Part shown: positions 6,096 to 6,149 of the stretch, one piece after another
How the letters are laid out: every line of letters begins with the position of its first letter
How positions within the stretch are numbered: the stretch's first letter is position 1
NCBI GenBank assembly: GCA_964618405.1
Contig: CAZUAY010000241.1
Span: forward strand, 1 to 6,149
Source: JBBQIY01 sp964618405
Lineage (GTDB): Bacteria; Verrucomicrobiota; Kiritimatiellia; RFP12; UBA3636
Direction: 5' to 3'
Length of the DNA: 6,149 nucleotides
The notes under the pieces: model-generated
What the model was told of the DNA's origin: nothing
The model's input: only the letters and a program-made list of their open reading frames with translations
Databases searched by the model: none
Translations under genes and position numbers: made by a program

Positions 6096-6149
6096 GGTAA
6101 CCGTTCACGGGGGGCATCCGGATTGCCGAAGTAAAGCGGTGATCCTTGG
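6095..6149. other. Unassigned sequence beyond the GxxExxY break point
   Basis: Similarity to GxxExxY proteins stops at about 6092, and the sequence changes character. A short palindrome, CGGTAACCG (6095-6103), lies at the junction, followed by a GGGGGGC-rich stretch. One minus-strand frame stays open across the segment but matches no family I can name with confidence. It may be the edge of a repeat or inserted element that continues outside the window. Confidence 0.4.

Noticed and set aside
99..6148. A 10-base direct repeat, GTGATCCTTG, at 99-108 and 6139-6148.
   Set aside because: Matches of this length are expected by chance in a window of this size.

Overview
This is a bacterial chromosomal window of roughly even base composition. 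It has well-formed Shine-Dalgarno sites and mostly housekeeping genes. No marker settles the taxon. The three-domain Mrp (DUF59, P-loop, DUF971; the layout of plant HCF101), a degraded GxxExxY gene and a TTAGG-heptad intergenic repeat would fit a PVC-like or other environmental lineage, but that is a low-confidence inference.

Layout. Positions 1-184: no gene I can support. 185-940 (+): map, type I methionine aminopeptidase with every metal ligand present. 941-1061: a gap filled by a large imperfect inverted repeat built from TTAGG-type heptads. 1062-2120 (+): a lactonase-family seven-bladed beta-propeller (6-phosphogluconolactonase type). 2157-2756 (-): a MarC-family membrane protein, convergent with the lactonase gene. 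2757-2901: a short gap with a possible 36-codon ORF on + and a weak stem-loop. 2902-3921 (-): nadA, quinolinate synthase. 3918-5195 (-): an Mrp/NBP35-type Fe-S carrier ATPase whose stop codon overlaps the nadA start (ATGA). 5196-5536: noncoding, with a candidate promoter for the mrp-nadA operon. 5537-5628 (-): tRNA-Ser(CGA) with encoded CCA. 5629-6149: a degraded accessory patch. It holds a short + ORF resembling part of a small protein often found near transposases, and the C-terminal half of a GxxExxY (PD-(D/E)XK-like) gene on -. The two are convergent, and their stop codons abut in TTATAA.

How the genes fit together. The strongest functional link is mrp-nadA. NadA needs an oxygen-sensitive [4Fe-4S] cluster, and Mrp/NBP35-type ATPases carry and deliver such clusters, so a translationally coupled pair suggests a carrier made together with its client. 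Map, the lactonase and MarC are not obviously linked to each other. I see no CRISPR array, intact mobile element, toxin-antitoxin pair or clear new multi-gene system. The points most worth checking are the mrp-nadA coupling, the heptad inverted repeat, and the two gene remnants beside the tRNA.
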